A stretch of DNA of 34,693 nt from Streptomyces canus 299MFChir4.1 (GTDB lineage: Bacteria; Actinomycetota; Actinomycetes; Streptomycetales; Streptomycetaceae): assembly GCF_000383615.1 (NCBI RefSeq), contig NZ_KB911585.1:1-34693 (forward strand), given 5' to 3'. A program made the translations under genes and the position numbers. The notes below the pieces were generated by a model that was not told the DNA's origin, did not search any database, and saw only the letters and a program-made list of their open reading frames with translations. Shown one piece after another: positions 17,914-25,759 of the stretch. Position 1 is the stretch's first letter. Each line of letters begins with the position of its first letter.

Positions 17914-19392
17914 ATGACTGTGGATCACACCCGAGCACCGGTTCTGGAAGCCCTGGCCGACTACCACCGGCGAGGACAGCTGTCCTTCGCGCCGCCGGGA
18001 CACAAGCAGGCGCGAGGGGCCGATCCCGCGGTGCGGGAGGTGCTGGGCGACGCCGTCTTCCTGGGAGACGTGCTGGCCTCGGGCGGTCTGGACGACCGGC
18101 TGACCCGGGGGCGGGTGCTGGAGCGGGCCGAGGAGCTGATGGCCGATGCCGTGCACGCCGACCACACCTTCTTCACCACCTGCGGGAGTTCCCTGTCCGT
18201 GAAGGCCGCCATGCTGGCCGTCGCGGGCCCGCACGAGAAGCTGCTGATCGGGCGGGACGCCCACAAGTCGGTGGTGTCCGGGCTGATCCTGTCCGGGATC
18301 GAGCCGGTGTGGGTCGAGCCGCGGTGGGACGCCGAACGTCATCTCGCGCACCCGCCGTCCGCCGCGGAGTACGAGCAGGCCTTCGACGCCCACCCCGACG
18401 CGAAGGGTGCTCTGGTCACCAGCCCCACCCCGTACGGCGGTTGCGCGGCCCTCGGGGACATCGCCGAGCTGTGCCACCGCCGTTCGGTGCCGCTGATCGT
18501 GGACGAGGCGTGGGGCGCGCACCTGCCCTTCCACCCCGATCTGCCGTCCTGGGCCATGGACGCGGGTGCCGACATCTGTGTGACCAGCATCCACAAGATG
18601 GGCAGCGGGCTGGAGCAGGGGTCGGTCTTCCATCTGCGGGGCGATCTCGTCCCGCCGGACCTGCTGAAGACGCGGGCCGACCTGCTGGGCACCACGAGTC
18701 CCTCGGTGCTGTTGTACGCCGGTATGGACGGCTGGCGTCGGCAGATGGCGCTGCGGGGCAAGGAGTTGATGGGCGGGGCGCTGGATCTCGCCGCCCGGGT
18801 CCGTGCCGCGATCGAGGAGATCGACGGGGTCCACGTCAACGACCGCGACGACTTCTGCGGGCCCGGCCTGGCCGACGATCTCGACCCGCTGCCCGGTGTC
18901 ATCGACCTCGAAGGGCTCGGGATCAGCGGGTTCCAGGCCGCGGACTGGCTGCGCCGGCACCGGCACATCGACGCCCACCTCAATGACCACCGGCGTATCG
19001 GGATGCAGATCACCCACGGCGACGACGAGGAGACGACCGACGAGTTGCTCGCGGCGCTCAGGGATCTCGCCCGGGCCGCGCCGGAGTTGGCCCCGGCTCC
19101 GCGGATGGAGGTCCCGCCGCCCTCCGAGCTGCGGATGGAACAGGTCATGCTGCCCCGGGACGCGTTCTTCGGCACGGCCGAGAACGTGCCGGTCTCCGAA
19201 GCCGCCGGGCGGATCGCGGCAGAGATGGTCACGCCGTACCCGCCGGGCATCCCGGCCGTGCTGCCCGGTGAGCTCCTCACCGAGCCGGTCCTGGGATATC
19301 TGCGGACCGGACTGGCCGCGGGCATGAACCTGCCGGATCCCGCCGATGCGAAGTTGGAGACGATCAGGGTGGTAAACGCGTCCGCCGAGTGA
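17914..19392 (+). CDS. Orn/Lys/Arg decarboxylase family PLP enzyme
   Basis: A 492-residue fold-type I PLP enzyme of the Orn/Lys/Arg decarboxylase group, which makes diamines such as cadaverine, putrescine or agmatine. Evidence: PPGHKQARGADPAVREVLG near the start, FFTTCGSSLSVKAAML (cofactor phosphate region), IVDEAWGAHLPFHPDLP with the PLP-ring Asp, and SIHKMGSGLEQGS with Lys228 as the Schiff-base lysine. The C-terminal domain has EAAGRIAAEMVTPYPPGIPAVLPGE, typical of the family. The protein is shorter than enterobacterial inducible forms (about 710) and like biosynthetic actinobacterial or Bacillus forms. ATG at 17914 was preferred to TTG at 17881. Which amino acid it uses cannot be read from sequence. 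Confidence 0.92.
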   Translation: MTVDHTRAPVLEALADYHRRGQLSFAPPGHKQARGADPAVREVLGDAVFLGDVLASGGLDDRLTRGRVLERAEELMADAVHADHTFFTTCGSSLSVKAAMLAVAGPHEKLLIGRDAHKSVVSGLILSGIEPVWVEPRWDAERHLAHPPSAAEYEQAFDAHPDAKGALVTSPTPYGGCAALGDIAELCHRRSVPLIVDEAWGAHLPFHPDLPSWAMDAGADICVTSIHKMGSGLEQGSVFHLRGDLVPPDLLKTRADLLGTTSPSVLLYAGMDGWRRQMALRGKELMGGALDLAARVRAAIEEIDGVHVNDRDDFCGPGLADDLDPLPGVIDLEGLGISGFQAADWLRRHRHIDAHLNDHRRIGMQITHGDDEETTDELLAALRDLARAAPELAPAPRMEVPPPSELRMEQVMLPRDAFFGTAENVPVSEAAGRIAAEMVTPYPPGIPAVLPGELLTEPVLGYLRTGLAAGMNLPDPADAKLETIRVVNASAE

Positions 19393-19410
19393 AACCGGTC
19401 ACCCGCCCTG

Positions 19411-19540
19411 GATTTGATTGCGCGAAATCGTCATGGATGGTTTACGGTTCATCCATACGTGGTGACGGGGTCGACACACCGTCCTCCGACATCACCTCTG
19501 ACCGCCCTGGCTGGCCTCCCCCGTCCAGCCAGGGCTTTTT
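19411..19540 (+). ncRNA. Candidate structured RNA ending in a terminator
   Basis: Starting 19 nt after the decarboxylase stop, the region is richer in A/T than its neighbours and can fold into four successive hairpins: GATTT 19411-19415 with AAATC 19425-19429; ATGGATG 19433-19439 with CATCCAT 19450-19456; GACGG 19464-19468 with CCGTC 19479-19483; and the terminator stem below. No protein-like reading frame is evident. It could be a small RNA made from the decarboxylase 3' UTR, an independent sRNA (TTGATT at 19414 lacks a good -10), or an attenuated leader of the downstream gene. Confidence 0.45.
19504..19540 (+). terminator. Intrinsic terminator
   Basis: GCCCTGGCTGG (19504-19514) pairs perfectly with CCAGCCAGGGC (19525-19535) across a 10-base C-rich loop, followed by TTTTT at 19536-19540. 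A perfect 11-bp G/C-rich stem plus U tract is a clear rho-independent terminator, unusual for Streptomyces where U tracts are often missing. Confidence 0.9.
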
Positions 19541-19650
19541 CATGTCCCGCGCAGATCCTCACATCCGCCGAGGTGCCCCGGACGGCGGCAGCCGCTGAAA
19601 TGGGCGTAGGCACAACACCGGAATCCATCGCCGGCGAGGAGCCCCGCGTC

Positions 19651-20106
19651 ATGACCAAAGCGATAAAACTGCTGACCGCGCTACCGCAGCCGCAGCGCCA
19701 GAGCCTGATGACGCTCGCCAAGGAGGTCTCCTTCCCGGAGGACGTCCACATCTTCGAGGCGGGCGGTACGGCCGACCGCTTCTGGGTCATCCGCTCCGGA
19801 GCGGTCTCACTGACCCAGGAGGTGACCACGCACCACCAGGTCACCGTCGCCGCGCTCGGCTCGGGCGACCTGCTCGGCTGGTCCTGGCTGTTCCCGCCCT
19901 ACCGGTGGGACTTCGGCGCGGAGGCCTTCAGTCCCGTGCGCGCCTACGAGTTCGACGCGGCGGCGGTGCTCCGGCTGTGCGAGGAGGACCGGCAGCTCGG
20001 CATGATCCTGGTCCGCAGCGTCGCCGAGATCCTCGCCCACCGTCTGGAGACGACCCGGGGCAAGCTCATGGAGCAGTACGGCTCGCACCGCAGGGGGGCG
20101 CTCTAG
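19651..20106 (+). CDS. Cyclic nucleotide-binding-domain protein without DNA-binding domain
   Basis: A 151-residue stand-alone cNMP-binding (CAP_ED) fold: FPEDVHIFEAGGTADRFWVIRSGAVSLTQEV, then GSGDLLGWSWLF and a C-terminal helix (LGMILVRSVAEILAHRLETTRGKLMEQYG). No helix-turn-helix follows, unlike Crp/Fnr proteins. The phosphate-binding cassette (GWSWLFPPYRWDFGAEAFSP) lacks the usual Arg-Ser pair of cAMP sites, so it may not bind cAMP. ATG at 19651 has GAGGAG at 19636-19641. The partner or output is unknown. Confidence 0.85.
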   Translation: MTKAIKLLTALPQPQRQSLMTLAKEVSFPEDVHIFEAGGTADRFWVIRSGAVSLTQEVTTHHQVTVAALGSGDLLGWSWLFPPYRWDFGAEAFSPVRAYEFDAAAVLRLCEEDRQLGMILVRSVAEILAHRLETTRGKLMEQYGSHRRGAL

Positions 20107-20118
20107 GCCTGTGCGGCG

Positions 20119-20253
20119 GATCAGGCCGGCTTCGGCCAACGGCACCTCATCAGTGCAGGTGAGCGGGGGCCGGCGCGTCGCAGATCGGCGAGAACTCCCC
20201 GAGCGTGTGCGGTTCGCCCCGCCAGAATCGGCCTCCGCGCCGCCGGCCTGATC
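20119..20253. repeat. Long-range inverted repeat and hairpin between convergent genes
   Basis: GATCAGGCCGGC (20119-20130) returns inverted as GCCGGCCTGATC (20242-20253), 12 bp perfect. Inside the left arm GGCCG-GCTT-CGGCC (20124-20137) makes a short hairpin. Lying between the cNMP-domain stop and the MFS stop, it may act as a bidirectional terminator, without U tracts. Confidence 0.5.
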
Positions 20254-20279
20254 GGCCGGACAGGCCCTGACCCTGGCCC

Positions 20280-21623
20280 TCAGATCCAGTAGCGGCGCAG
20301 GGCCGGTACGGCGAACGCCAGGGTCAGCATGACGATGACCACCAGGAGGCCGCCACCGGCCACCGCGGCGCGGGCGCCGAAGACCGAGCCGGCGGTGCCG
20401 TGCAGGACGTCGGCGAGGCGGGGGCCGCCCGCGACGACGACGGTGAAGACGCCCTGCATCCGGCCGCGCATCTCGTCGGTGGCGGCGGAGAGCAGGATCG
20501 CCCCGCGGAAGACCATCGAGACCATGTCGGCGACCCCGGCCGCGGCCAGGAACACCACGGCCAGCCACAGACTGCCGCTCAGTCCGAAGCCGGTGATGGC
20601 CACGCCCCACGCCACGACCGCGCCGATGACCATCCAGCCGTGCCGGCGGGCCCGGGAGAACGTGCCGGAGAACAGCCCGCCGAGCACCGCGCCGATCGGG
20701 ATCGCGGCGAACAGCAGGCCCAGCGCGAGTCCCTCGCCGTACGGCGCGTAGGTCTCGGAGGCGAGCTGCGGGAACAGGGCCCGGGGCATGCCGAAGACCA
20801 TGGCGACGATGTCCGCGAGGAAGGACAGCAGCAGCACCTTGTGCGCGGAGATGTACCGGAAGCCCTCGGCGATCTCCCGGACACCGGCCCGCCGCGCCAC
20901 CGCGCTCGCGAGCGGCGGCAGGGAGGGCAGCCGGTACACCGCCCACACGGTGGCGCACAGCGCCAGGGCGTCGATGAGATACAGCTCCGGCAGGCCGATC
21001 ACCGGGATCAGCACCCCCGCGAGCAGCGGGCCGACCACCTGCCCGGTCTGCATGACGGTGGAGCCGAGGGCATTGGTGGCGGGCAGCTGTCCCTCGGGGA
21101 CCAGGCGGGCGATGGAGGCGTTGCGGGCGGGGGCGTTCAGACCCCAGAACGCCTGCTGCACCGCGAGCAGGACCATGAGGGCGGCCACCGAGTCGAGCCC
21201 GCTGACCGCCTGGAGCCAGAACAGGACCGAGGTGACGGCGATGCCGCTGTTGGTGACGAGGAGCAGCTTGCGGCGGTCCATGGTGTCGGCGACCGCGCCG
21301 CCCCACAGCGCGAACACGATCAGCGGCAGCAGTCCGGCCATGCTCGCGGCGCCGACCCAGGCCGAGGAGCCCGTGATGTCGTAGATCTGCTTGGGCACCG
21401 CGACGGCGGTGAGCTGGCTGCCGACGGCCGTGACGATGGTCGAGCTCCACAGTCGGCGGTAGGCCGGGACGCGCAGCGGGCGGGTGTCCATCGCCCAGCG
21501 ACGCCAGCCGCGCCGGGATGGCGGGGTCTCGTCCGCGGCCGGAGTCCCGGATTCGGTGCTCCCGGGTTCGGTGCTCCTGGGTTCGGTGCTCCTGGGTTCG
21601 GTGCTGCTCTCGCCGGTGTCCAC
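20280..21623 (-). CDS. MFS transporter, EntS-like exporter
   Basis: About 447 residues with twelve predicted hydrophobic segments and the MFS loop motif between helices 2 and 3 (WGGAVADTMDRRKLLLVTN). It resembles EntS-type small-molecule exporters. The N-terminal 45 residues are hydrophilic and contain the pentapeptide repeat STEPR/STEPG, encoded by a 15-bp tandem repeat. I chose GTG at 21623 because AGGA precedes it by 5 bases; an in-frame ATG at 21647 lacks a ribosome site and would add 8 residues. It could equally be annotated from 21647. No substrate can be inferred. A divergent regulator is not adjacent; the LysE gene on the same strand lies upstream. Confidence 0.87.
   Translation of the reverse strand: MDTGESSTEPRSTEPRSTEPGSTESGTPAADETPPSRRGWRRWAMDTRPLRVPAYRRLWSSTIVTAVGSQLTAVAVPKQIYDITGSSAWVGAASMAGLLPLIVFALWGGAVADTMDRRKLLLVTNSGIAVTSVLFWLQAVSGLDSVAALMVLLAVQQAFWGLNAPARNASIARLVPEGQLPATNALGSTVMQTGQVVGPLLAGVLIPVIGLPELYLIDALALCATVWAVYRLPSLPPLASAVARRAGVREIAEGFRYISAHKVLLLSFLADIVAMVFGMPRALFPQLASETYAPYGEGLALGLLFAAIPIGAVLGGLFSGTFSRARRHGWMVIGAVVAWGVAITGFGLSGSLWLAVVFLAAAGVADMVSMVFRGAILLSAATDEMRGRMQGVFTVVVAGGPRLADVLHGTAGSVFGARAAVAGGGLLVVIVMLTLAFAVPALRRYWI
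21551..21610. repeat. In-frame 15-bp tandem repeat
   Basis: Four 15-bp units (21551-21565, 21566-21580, 21581-21595, 21596-21610) built on GTTCGGTGCTCCTGG encode the STEPR/G pentapeptides at the MFS N-terminus. Units 2 and 3 are identical, units 1 and 4 differ by a few bases, so the copy number probably varies among strains. Confidence 0.9.
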
Positions 21624-21730
21624 GCGATTCCTGGTTGCTCGATACATCTAACGGGATCCAGGGTTCACTATCGCAGCATCGTCCAGGCGTTCGGGACGCG
21701 AGGTCTCAAGCTGTGGACCGCTCCAGGACT

Positions 21731-22348
21731 TCACGCTCCGGCCACGAGCATGACGCCCATGGCGATCATCGTCGTGGCGACCAGTCCGTCGAGCACCCGC
21801 CAGGCGGTCGGCCGGGCCAGGAAGCGGCTGAGCAGCCGGGCCCCGAAGCCGAGCGCGGCGAACCAGCACAGGCTGGCCAGCACGGCACCGAGCCCGAAGG
21901 TCCAGCGCAGCGGACCGCGCTCGGCGGCCACCGAGCCGAGCAGGAACACGGTGTCCAGGTAGACGTGCGGGTTGAGCCAGGTCATCGCCAGGCAGGTCAG
22001 CACCGCCCGCCTCCGGGAGCCCGTCACCTCGCCCTCCGCCCGCAGGCCCGACTCCCCGGGCCGCAGGACCCGGCGGGCGGCGAGGGCGCCGTAGCAGAGC
22101 AGGAATCCGCCACCGATCCAGCCGACCAGGCTCAGCGCGCCCGGCCAGGCCACCACCACGGCACCGACACCGCCGACCCCGAGGGCGATGAGGAGGGCGT
22201 CGGACAGGGCGCAGATGCCGACGACGGCGAGGACCGCGTCGCGGCGGATCCCCTGGCGCAGGACGAAGGCGTTCTGGGCGCCGATGGCGACGATGAGGGA
22301 GAGACCGGTGCCGAAACCCGCGGCAGCGGCGGACAGTGAGGCGGGCAT
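21731..22348 (-). CDS. LysE/ArgO-type amino acid exporter
   Basis: A 205-residue, about six-helix protein of the LysE family, which exports basic amino acids. Signs are GLSLIVAIGAQNAFVLRQGIRR at the N-terminus (family signature) and AMTWLNPHVYLDTVFLLGSV in the middle. ATG at 22348 is the first good start. It is divergent from an ArgP/LysG-type regulator across a 66-bp gap, the classic lysE-lysG arrangement in actinobacteria. The role is therefore likely export of lysine or arginine when the pool is high; the gene next on the left is an unrelated MFS exporter. Confidence 0.9.
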   Translation of the reverse strand: MPASLSAAAAGFGTGLSLIVAIGAQNAFVLRQGIRRDAVLAVVGICALSDALLIALGVGGVGAVVVAWPGALSLVGWIGGGFLLCYGALAARRVLRPGESGLRAEGEVTGSRRRAVLTCLAMTWLNPHVYLDTVFLLGSVAAERGPLRWTFGLGAVLASLCWFAALGFGARLLSRFLARPTAWRVLDGLVATTMIAMGVMLVAGA

Positions 22349-22382
22349 GGCTTCGACGGTACGGAGACGATCACCGCACGTA

Positions 22383-22412
22383 CAGCTAAAGGTTCTTACG
22401 TATCATTAGCTG
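22383..22412. promoter_or_regulatory. Palindrome in the lysE-lysR intergenic region
   Basis: CAGCTAA (22383-22389) and TTAGCTG (22406-22412) form a perfect dyad across 16 bases. It sits between the divergent starts and overlaps a TATCAT -10-like box (22401-22406) for the rightward gene. Likely binding site of the LysR-type regulator. Confidence 0.6.
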
Positions 22413-22414
22413 TC

Positions 22415-23311
22415 GTGATGATGACCGAGCTCCCCTTGGACCAGGTGCGGACGCTGCTCGCCGTGGTCGACGAGGGCACCTTCGACGCCGCGGCGGCCGC
22501 CCTGCACGTGACGCCTTCGGCGGTGAGCCAGCGGGTGAAGGCGCTGGAGCAGCGCACGGGACGGGTGCTGCTGGTGCGCACGAAGCCGGTGCGGCCGACC
22601 GAGTCGGGCGATGTGGTGGTGCGGTTCGCGCGCCAGCTCGCGCGGCTTGAAAGGGACGCCCTCGCCGAGCTGGGCCTGCCGGGCGAGGGCGAGGTGACCC
22701 GGGTGTCGGTCGCGGTGAACGCGGACTCCCTGGCGACCTGGTTCCTGCCGGCGCTCACCCGGGTTCCGGAACGGGAGCGGCTGTGCTTCGAACTCCGGCG
22801 CGAGGACGAGACCCGTACCGCCCAACTGCTGCGCGAGGGGCTGGTGATGGCGGCGGTGACGTCGTCCCCCGACGCCGTGGCGGGGTGTTCCGTGCGGGCC
22901 CTGGGGCGCATGCGGTATCTCGCGGCGGCCGGCCCGGAGTTCGTCGGACGCTGCCTCGAAGGGCGGTCGTTGCGGGACGGGCTGGCCAACGCTCCGGTCG
23001 TGACGTTCGACCGGAGCGACGACATTCAGGACGGGTTTCTGCGCGGGCTGGGGTGCGCTGGGGCGAGCCGGATGCGGCACGCGGTGCCCACGTCGGAGGG
23101 GTTCGTGGAGTCGGTCGCGCTGGGGTTGGGGTGGGGCATGGTGCCCGAGGTGCAGGCCGTGGAACTGCTCCGGGAGGGGCGGCTGATCGCGCTGGCGCCG
23201 GACCGGCCCGTCGACGTGCCGCTGTACTGGCAGCAGTGGAAGCTGGACTCGCCCGCGCTGGCCGCGGTCGCGGAGGCGGTGGCCGCCGCGGCGTCAGGGA
23301 GCCTGCGATGA
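22415..23311 (+). CDS. LysR-family regulator, ArgP/LysG type
   Basis: A LysR-type regulator of 298 residues. The winged helix-turn-helix is GTFDAAAAALHVTPSAVSQRVKALEQRTGRVLL (about 22-54), with a typical effector domain after residue 90. The VDEGTFDAAAAALHVTPSAVSQRVKALE sequence is close to ArgP/LysG, which senses lysine and arginine and activates the divergent exporter. The codons are GTG 22415, ATG 22418 and ATG 22421; there is no ribosome site, and TATCAT at 22401 would give a transcript starting at about 22413, so a leaderless mRNA is likely. The stop overlaps the convergent TetR gene by 18 bp. Confidence 0.92.
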   Translation: MMMTELPLDQVRTLLAVVDEGTFDAAAAALHVTPSAVSQRVKALEQRTGRVLLVRTKPVRPTESGDVVVRFARQLARLERDALAELGLPGEGEVTRVSVAVNADSLATWFLPALTRVPERERLCFELRREDETRTAQLLREGLVMAAVTSSPDAVAGCSVRALGRMRYLAAAGPEFVGRCLEGRSLRDGLANAPVVTFDRSDDIQDGFLRGLGCAGASRMRHAVPTSEGFVESVALGLGWGMVPEVQAVELLREGRLIALAPDRPVDVPLYWQQWKLDSPALAAVAEAVAAAASGSLR

Positions 23312-24013
23312 CAGGTCGGCGCGGAGCTGTTTCTCCACGCTGTCCAGGAACATGTCCAGGGCCGTCGGGTAGGCACTGGTGACCATGCGGGGCGCCAGCA
23401 GGGGTGCCGCCTCCGCGATGCGCGGGTAGCGGTCGTCCGGCAGGTGGGCGTAGGTCGAGCGCCACTGGTTCTCGTCCGCGCGGAGCGCCGCGCTCGGCAG
23501 GGCCAGGGATGCCGCGTCCAGAGCCGCGAAGGCCAGCGTCTGGTCGATGAAGGCGTGGTAGACACGGACGGTGTCGGGCAGCGGCAGACCGGCCGTGCGC
23601 AGGATGTCCAGGACCGCCTCGTCGGCCGCCAGTTCGTTGGCCCGGCCCGTGACCCTGCTCGTGGTCAGCACCGCGGCCTGGGGGTGAGCCACGTACGCGG
23701 CGTGGATGCGGAGCCCCACCTCGCGCAGGTCCCGCCGCCACTCCCCCGCCGGCGCCCAGCCCTCCAGCGCCTGGCCGATCAGGGCGTCGCCGATGGCCAG
23801 GGTCAGGTCGTCCATGCCGCGGAAGTAGCGGTAGAGCGTGCTCGGGTCGGCGTCCAGGGCCAGCCCCAGTCGGCGTGCGGTGAGACCGGTGCTGCCGTGT
23901 TCGCGGAGCATGCGCAGAGCCGTCTCGACGATCAGCGCCTCGGACAGCACGGTCCCGCTCCTGGTGGGCCGGCGCCGACGGCGTTTCTCCTCGGGAACCA
24001 CGGGCTTCGGCAT
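23294..24013 (-). CDS. TetR-family regulator
   Basis: A 239-residue TetR-family repressor. The helix-turn-helix is STGLTARRLGLALDADPSTLYRYFRGMDDL (about 41-70), preceded by a basic tail (EEKRRRRRPTRSG). The C-terminal ligand domain reads as all-helical and resembles the TetR_C class that binds hydrophobic drugs or metabolites. ATG at 24013 follows GGGAGG, 5 bases away. It is divergent from a saccharopine-dehydrogenase-like gene and may control it through the repeats between them. Confidence 0.9.
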   Translation of the reverse strand: MPKPVVPEEKRRRRRPTRSGTVLSEALIVETALRMLREHGSTGLTARRLGLALDADPSTLYRYFRGMDDLTLAIGDALIGQALEGWAPAGEWRRDLREVGLRIHAAYVAHPQAAVLTTSRVTGRANELAADEAVLDILRTAGLPLPDTVRVYHAFIDQTLAFAALDAASLALPSAALRADENQWRSTYAHLPDDRYPRIAEAAPLLAPRMVTSAYPTALDMFLDSVEKQLRADLSSQAP

Positions 24014-24035
24014 GGTGACCTCCCTACGCCGACGC

Positions 24036-24064
24036 ACCTTATGCCAACGCCATTGACCTTATGC
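24036..24064. promoter_or_regulatory. Paired direct repeat between tetR and dehydrogenase genes
   Basis: ACCTTATGC at 24036-24044 and again at 24056-24064, starts 20 bp apart, i.e. two helical turns on the same face. On the minus strand the repeats read GCATAAGGT, with CATAAG resembling a -10 box for the tetR gene. Likely TetR operator; CAACGCC/GGCGTTG also forms a dyad across the second repeat. Confidence 0.5.
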
Positions 24065-24134
24065 GAGCGCACGGCGTTGTATCTCCGCCAGGGCCCCTGT
24101 ATCCGCGATCTCGACCCGTCAGGGAGTGTTTGTC

Positions 24135-25355
24135 ATGCGTGTACTGCTCGTGGGCGCCGGGGGTGTCGGCACCGCCGTCACCCGGATCGCCGCCCGGCGG
24201 CCGTTCCTCGACGCCATGGTCGTCGCCGACTACGACCCGGCCCGTGCCGAGGCCGCGGTGGCCGCGCTCGGCGAGCGGGCCGGCCGGTTCCGCGCCGAGC
24301 GCGTGGACGCGAGCGACGAGTCGGCCGTGACCGCTCTGCTGGAGCGGCACGACTGCGACGTCCTCCTCAACGCCACCGACCCGCGGTTCGTGATGCCGCT
24401 GTTCCGGGCCGCGCGCTCCGCCGGGGCGACCTATGTCGACATGGCGATGTCCCTGTCCCGTCCGCATCCGGAGCGGCCGTACGCGGAGTGCGGGGTCAAG
24501 CTCGGCGACGAGCAGTTCGCGCAGGCCGAGGAGTGGGAGAAGGCGGGCGCGCTGGCCGTCGTCGGCATGGGCGTGGAACCGGGCCTCTCGGACGTCTTCG
24601 CCCGGTACGCGGCCGACGAACTCTTCGACGAGATCGAGGAGATCGGTGTCCGCGACGGAGCGAACCTCACCGTCGACGGCTACGACTTCGCCCCCTCCTT
24701 CAGCATCTGGACCACCATCGAGGAGTGCCTGAACCCGCCGGTGGTCTACGAGGCCGACCGCGGCTGGTTCACGACGGAGCCCTTCAGCGAACCGGAGGTC
24801 TTCGACTTCCCCGAGGGCATCGGCCCGGTCGAGTGCGTGAACGTGGAGCACGAGGAGGTGCTGCTCGTCCCCCGCTGGGTCGGCGCCCGCCGGGTCACCT
24901 TCAAGTACGGTCTGGACCGCGAGTTCGTCGAGACGCTGAGGACACTGCACCTGCTGGGCCTGGACCGCACCGAGCCGGTGACCGTGCCGAGCCCCGCGGG
25001 CCCGGTCGCGGTCTCACCGCGGGACGTGGTGGCCGCGTGCCTGCCCGACCCGGCGACCCTGGGCGACCGGATGCACGGCAAGACGTGTGCGGGCACCTGG
25101 GTGAAGGGCGTCAAGGACGGGGCGCCGCGCGAGGTGTACCTCTACCACGTGGTCGACAACCAGTGGTCCATGGCGGAGTACGGCTGTCAGGCCGTGGTGT
25201 GGCAGACCGCGGTGAACCCGGTCGTCGCCCTCGAACTCCTCGCCGGCGGCGCCTGGACCGGCACGGGTGTCCTCGGCCCGGAGGCGTTCCCGGCCCGGCC
25301 GTTCCTGGATCTGCTGACCACGTACGGCTCCCCGTGGGGCCTTCGGGAGCAGTGA
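24135..25355 (+). CDS. Saccharopine dehydrogenase-family protein
   Basis: A 406-residue NAD(P)-dependent enzyme of the saccharopine dehydrogenase/Lys9-like family. The Rossmann start is MRVLLVGAGGVGTAVTRIAARRP and the second domain has GMGVEPGLSDVFARYAADELFDEI and the family-typical FAPSFSIWTTIEECLNPPVVY. ATG at 24135 has AGGGAG at 24121-24126, 8 bases upstream; GTG at 24126 is too close to that site. Family members also act in homospermidine and carboxynorspermidine synthesis, so the substrate could be a polyamine or an amino acid; the neighbourhood offers no other enzyme of either route. Confidence 0.88.
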   Translation: MRVLLVGAGGVGTAVTRIAARRPFLDAMVVADYDPARAEAAVAALGERAGRFRAERVDASDESAVTALLERHDCDVLLNATDPRFVMPLFRAARSAGATYVDMAMSLSRPHPERPYAECGVKLGDEQFAQAEEWEKAGALAVVGMGVEPGLSDVFARYAADELFDEIEEIGVRDGANLTVDGYDFAPSFSIWTTIEECLNPPVVYEADRGWFTTEPFSEPEVFDFPEGIGPVECVNVEHEEVLLVPRWVGARRVTFKYGLDREFVETLRTLHLLGLDRTEPVTVPSPAGPVAVSPRDVVAACLPDPATLGDRMHGKTCAGTWVKGVKDGAPREVYLYHVVDNQWSMAEYGCQAVVWQTAVNPVVALELLAGGAWTGTGVLGPEAFPARPFLDLLTTYGSPWGLREQ

Positions 25356-25464
25356 CCGGGCAGGTCCCACGGGACCCGGTGGTTTCACGGCGCATCGACA
25401 GGTGACCCGAAAGCGAGTAAGCCCATCACGAGGGCACGTACGACTTCGATCGCAGGTGACTTTG

Positions 25465-25719
25465 ATGGACAACTGGCGAACCCATGCCGCGTGCCGCCGC
25501 GAGGACCCGGACCTCTTCTTCCCGATCGGCACCACCGGTCCGGCACTGGTCCAGGCGGAGCAGGCCAAGTCCGTCTGCCGGCGCTGCCCCGTCCAGGAGC
25601 AGTGTCTTCAGTGGGCGCTGGACACGGGGCAGGGCATCGGCGTCTGGGGCGGCACCAGTGAGACGGAACGCCGGGCGCTCGCCCGGCGCGCGGCCACCGC
25701 GCGGAGAAGGTCCGGCTGA
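25465..25719 (+). CDS. WhiB-like iron-sulfur regulator
   Basis: An 84-residue Wbl protein. The four [4Fe-4S] ligands are Cys10, Cys38, Cys41 and Cys47 (spacing C-x27-C-x2-C-x5-C) and the G[V/I]WGG turn is at 59-63, followed by a basic C-terminal tail (ERRALARRAATARRRSG). It is similar to the WhiB1/WblE group (DPDLFFPIG, WALDTGQGIGVWGG). Such proteins bind sigma region 4 and respond to NO or oxygen. ATG at 25465 has AGGTGA upstream. No obvious promoter was seen in the 109-bp gap before it. Confidence 0.95.
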   Translation: MDNWRTHAACRREDPDLFFPIGTTGPALVQAEQAKSVCRRCPVQEQCLQWALDTGQGIGVWGGTSETERRALARRAATARRRSG

Positions 25720-25729
25720 CGAACGAGCC

Positions 25730-25759
25730 TGAACGGGTCCGGGCGACCGGACCCGTTCA
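25730..25759. terminator. Bidirectional hairpin terminator
   Basis: TGAACGGGTCCGG (25730-25742) pairs perfectly with CCGGACCCGTTCA (25747-25759) around the 4-base loop GCGA, a 13-bp stem. It lies after the whiB stop and overlaps the stop of the convergent DUF6098 gene, so it can end both transcripts. No U tract. Confidence 0.8.

Noticed and set aside
19504..19540. 6C-type small RNA, because the terminator loop has five consecutive C
   Set aside because: 6C RNAs need two hairpins with C-rich loops; the other hairpins here do not have them.
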